Source of the DNA: UBA1715 sp045600045
Lineage (GTDB): Bacteria > Bacteroidota > Bacteroidia > Bacteroidales > UBA1715
Direction of reading: 5' to 3'
Length of the DNA: 16,756 nucleotides
Assembly (NCBI GenBank): GCA_045600045.1
Contig: JAZRXD010000077.1
Span: 1 to 16,756, forward strand
Shown in pieces: positions 15,707-16,756 of this stretch. The first letter of the stretch is position 1. Each line of letters begins with the position of its first letter. A program made the position numbers and the translations under genes. The notes under the pieces are model-generated. The model searched no databases. It had not been told where the DNA came from and saw only the letters and a program-made list of their open reading frames with translations.

Positions 15707-16258
15707 TCACCATTCTTCTTCTGGATGCAAATTGTTTATGTGAATTCCTTCCCAATTAAAAGGATTGGAACCATTGCTTCCATAAAACGACTCCGCATTT
15801 TCATATATAGAAATCTTACGTGCATATTCTGGTAATTTTCCAGGAAACACCATAAAAAAATCATACGAACGCGCGTTCCATTTTTCACCATTCTCATCTA
15901 CATAAATAAACGGTTTACTTGCATATTGTACATTTTCTGGAGCATTAAGGGAAATCCATTTATCAAACGGCAACTCACGTTGAATGCTGTCGGAAAGTAT
16001 GCCAAAATGCTGTATGGTACTTATAAACGAACCGCAACGCAAACTGGTTTGCGAACCCATTCCGACTTTGTCGTTTCCCAACACGTTGTATCTGAATACC
16101 ACATAGACCTGGTTTGGCTCCACAACAACTTTCATAATATGTATGTAATCATGACTTTGTCTATCAACCTTGGGATAATATGTCGTAATTGTCTGTCCTA
16201 CTACCAAAAAAGAAAGAAACAGAAAAACTATAGGCAATATGTAACGGAAAAATTTCAT
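15707..16258 (-). CDS. Secreted protein of unknown function
   Basis: A 183-residue protein from ATG at 16258 with a signal peptide (MKFFRYILPIVFLFLSFLVVGQ). The mature part has a strand-rich look: YYPKVDRQSHDYIHIMKVVV, VYVVFRYNVLG, FIYVDENGEKWNARSYDFFMVF and IHINNLHPEEEW at the end. I do not recognise a family. The frame stays open to 16354, but that extension runs into the REP-like element and lies upstream of the -7 box at 16279-16286, so the 16258 start is preferred. It is the first gene of a run with the 84-residue secreted protein behind it. Its place is probably the periplasm or cell surface. Confidence 0.75.
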   Translation of the reverse strand: MKFFRYILPIVFLFLSFLVVGQTITTYYPKVDRQSHDYIHIMKVVVEPNQVYVVFRYNVLGNDKVGMGSQTSLRCGSFISTIQHFGILSDSIQRELPFDKWISLNAPENVQYASKPFIYVDENGEKWNARSYDFFMVFPGKLPEYARKISIYENAESFYGSNGSNPFNWEGIHINNLHPEEEW

Positions 16259-16278
16259 AATCAAAATTGTTTGGAGTT

Positions 16279-16286
16279 CAAAGATA
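16279..16286 (-). promoter_or_regulatory. -7 box of the 183-residue secreted-protein gene
   Basis: The minus strand reads TATCTTTG, an exact TAnnTTTG. It ends 20 bases before the ATG at 16258, giving a leader of about 14 bases. No TTTG -33 match was found. Confidence 0.6.
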
Positions 16287-16315
16287 GAAAAAATTTGAAG
16301 ATTGTATAATTTTCT

Positions 16316-16475
16316 GTGATGAGATGTCTCTCTCCGCTTCGCTCCGTTCGACATGACGGTGCCTTGATGGGTGACAAAAGGTGAAGAAGGGGAAAATGCT
16401 GCGCATTTTCCCCTTCTTCACCTTTCCTTTCTATGAGAGACGCCCGTCATTTCGAGCGAAGCGAGAAATCTCACT
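16316..16475. repeat. Composite REP-like palindromic element
   Basis: The core is a perfect 23-bp stem (16377-16399 with 16403-16425) around a 3-base loop. It is enclosed by imperfect outer arms, 16316-16361 and 16443-16474, which share GCTTCGCTC and ATGACGG in opposite orientation with small insertions in the left arm. The element is far more GC-rich than its AT-rich surroundings and contains no gene. The TTTCGAGCGAAGCGAGAAAT arm resembles intergenic repeats I remember from many Bacteroidales genomes. It lies between two minus-strand genes, so the inner hairpin may also terminate the gene that ends at 16527. Confidence 0.75.
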
Positions 16476-16526
16476 TAATCATTTGGGGTAAATCATTTTT
16501 TCGATAAAAAGATTGGAACATCGTCA

Positions 16527-16756
16527 TTACTTTTTATAATTTGTAATAATACATTCCAAACATTTCAAGTTTTTTGCAAACTCTATCTGCTTTTCATATT
16601 CTTTCTTATATGAGTCTAACATCTGTGCTCTTTTTAATTTTAATTCATTTATTTGAGAAGTTCCATCCAACAACTCAAAATAATCAAACTTATGACCATT
16701 TTTTGTCGGTTCCTTACAATCAACTTCACCATAAGTTCCGTATGCGGGGAAACCGA
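16527..16756 (-). CDS. 3' end of an unrecognised gene (partial)
   Basis: The minus strand is open from the window edge to TAA at 16527-16529, giving 75 complete residues. It reads GFPAYGTYGEVDCKEPTKNG, then KFDYFELLDGTSQINELKLK, and ends in a strongly helical, lysine/glutamate-rich tail (YKKEYEKQIEFAKNL and then CLECIITNYKK). The start lies outside the window. I do not recognise the family. The lack of stops over 230 bases, the plausible composition and the same strand as its neighbours support a real gene, but 75 residues is not strong proof. Confidence 0.55.
   Translation of the reverse strand, partial: GFPAYGTYGEVDCKEPTKNGHKFDYFELLDGTSQINELKLKRAQMLDSYKKEYEKQIEFAKNLKCLECIITNYKK

Noticed and set aside
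16259..16354. Longer start for the 183-residue secreted protein
   Set aside because: The added residues are read from the REP-like element and from the promoter region; a clear signal peptide starts at 16258.

Overview
The window looks like chromosomal DNA from an AT-rich member of the Bacteroidota, most likely Bacteroidales. Three things point there. The largest gene ends in a type IX secretion (T9SS) type-B sorting domain. Four genes have an exact TAnnTTTG -7 element, the Bacteroidota promoter signature, just upstream of the preferred start. The accessory families (FISUMP/DUF1566, DUF3990, DUF3791) are common in that group. No rRNA, tRNA, CRISPR array or transposase gene was seen.

Layout. 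Positions 1-2771 hold surface-polysaccharide genes: a Wzx-like flippase on the minus strand (134-1561), divergent from a GT4-type glycosyltransferase on the plus strand (1644-2771). A bidirectional terminator (55-88) sits left of the flippase, beside the last codons of a possible plus-strand gene. Positions 2779-13626 are one uninterrupted minus-strand gene for a secreted protein of about 3615 residues. It has a signal peptide, two copies of a jelly-roll-like plus Ig-like unit, about 30 Ig-like modules, a PKD-like domain and a CHU_C/T9SS sorting domain. The mid-part is built from three-module super-repeats. Its upstream region (13627-13955) carries a -7 box, an 8-bp dyad over the -33 region, a terminator and a nested inverted repeat.

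Positions 13956-16258 are a run of minus-strand genes. In transcription order from the right they are: two small secreted proteins of unknown function (16258-15707, 15672-15418); a three-gene, translationally coupled cassette (DUF3791-like, DUF3990 with an ADP-ribosyltransferase-like signature, and a second small DUF3791-like protein); then a secreted FISUMP/DUF1566 protein whose C-terminal third has a sharply different base composition. Positions 16316-16475 are a composite palindromic REP-like element, and 16527-16756 is the 3' end of an unrecognised minus-strand gene.

How the genes may work together. The flippase and glycosyltransferase probably make or export a surface glycan. The giant protein is probably a T9SS-exported surface filament or adhesin. 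The three-gene cassette looks like an independent toxin-antitoxin-type module. The most interesting leads are this antitoxin-toxin-antitoxin-like cassette, the compositionally mosaic FISUMP gene (candidate diversity-generating or gene-conversion target), and the higher-order repeat plan with shifted cysteines in the giant protein. All functional calls come from reading the sequence and from memory of families; no searches were run.
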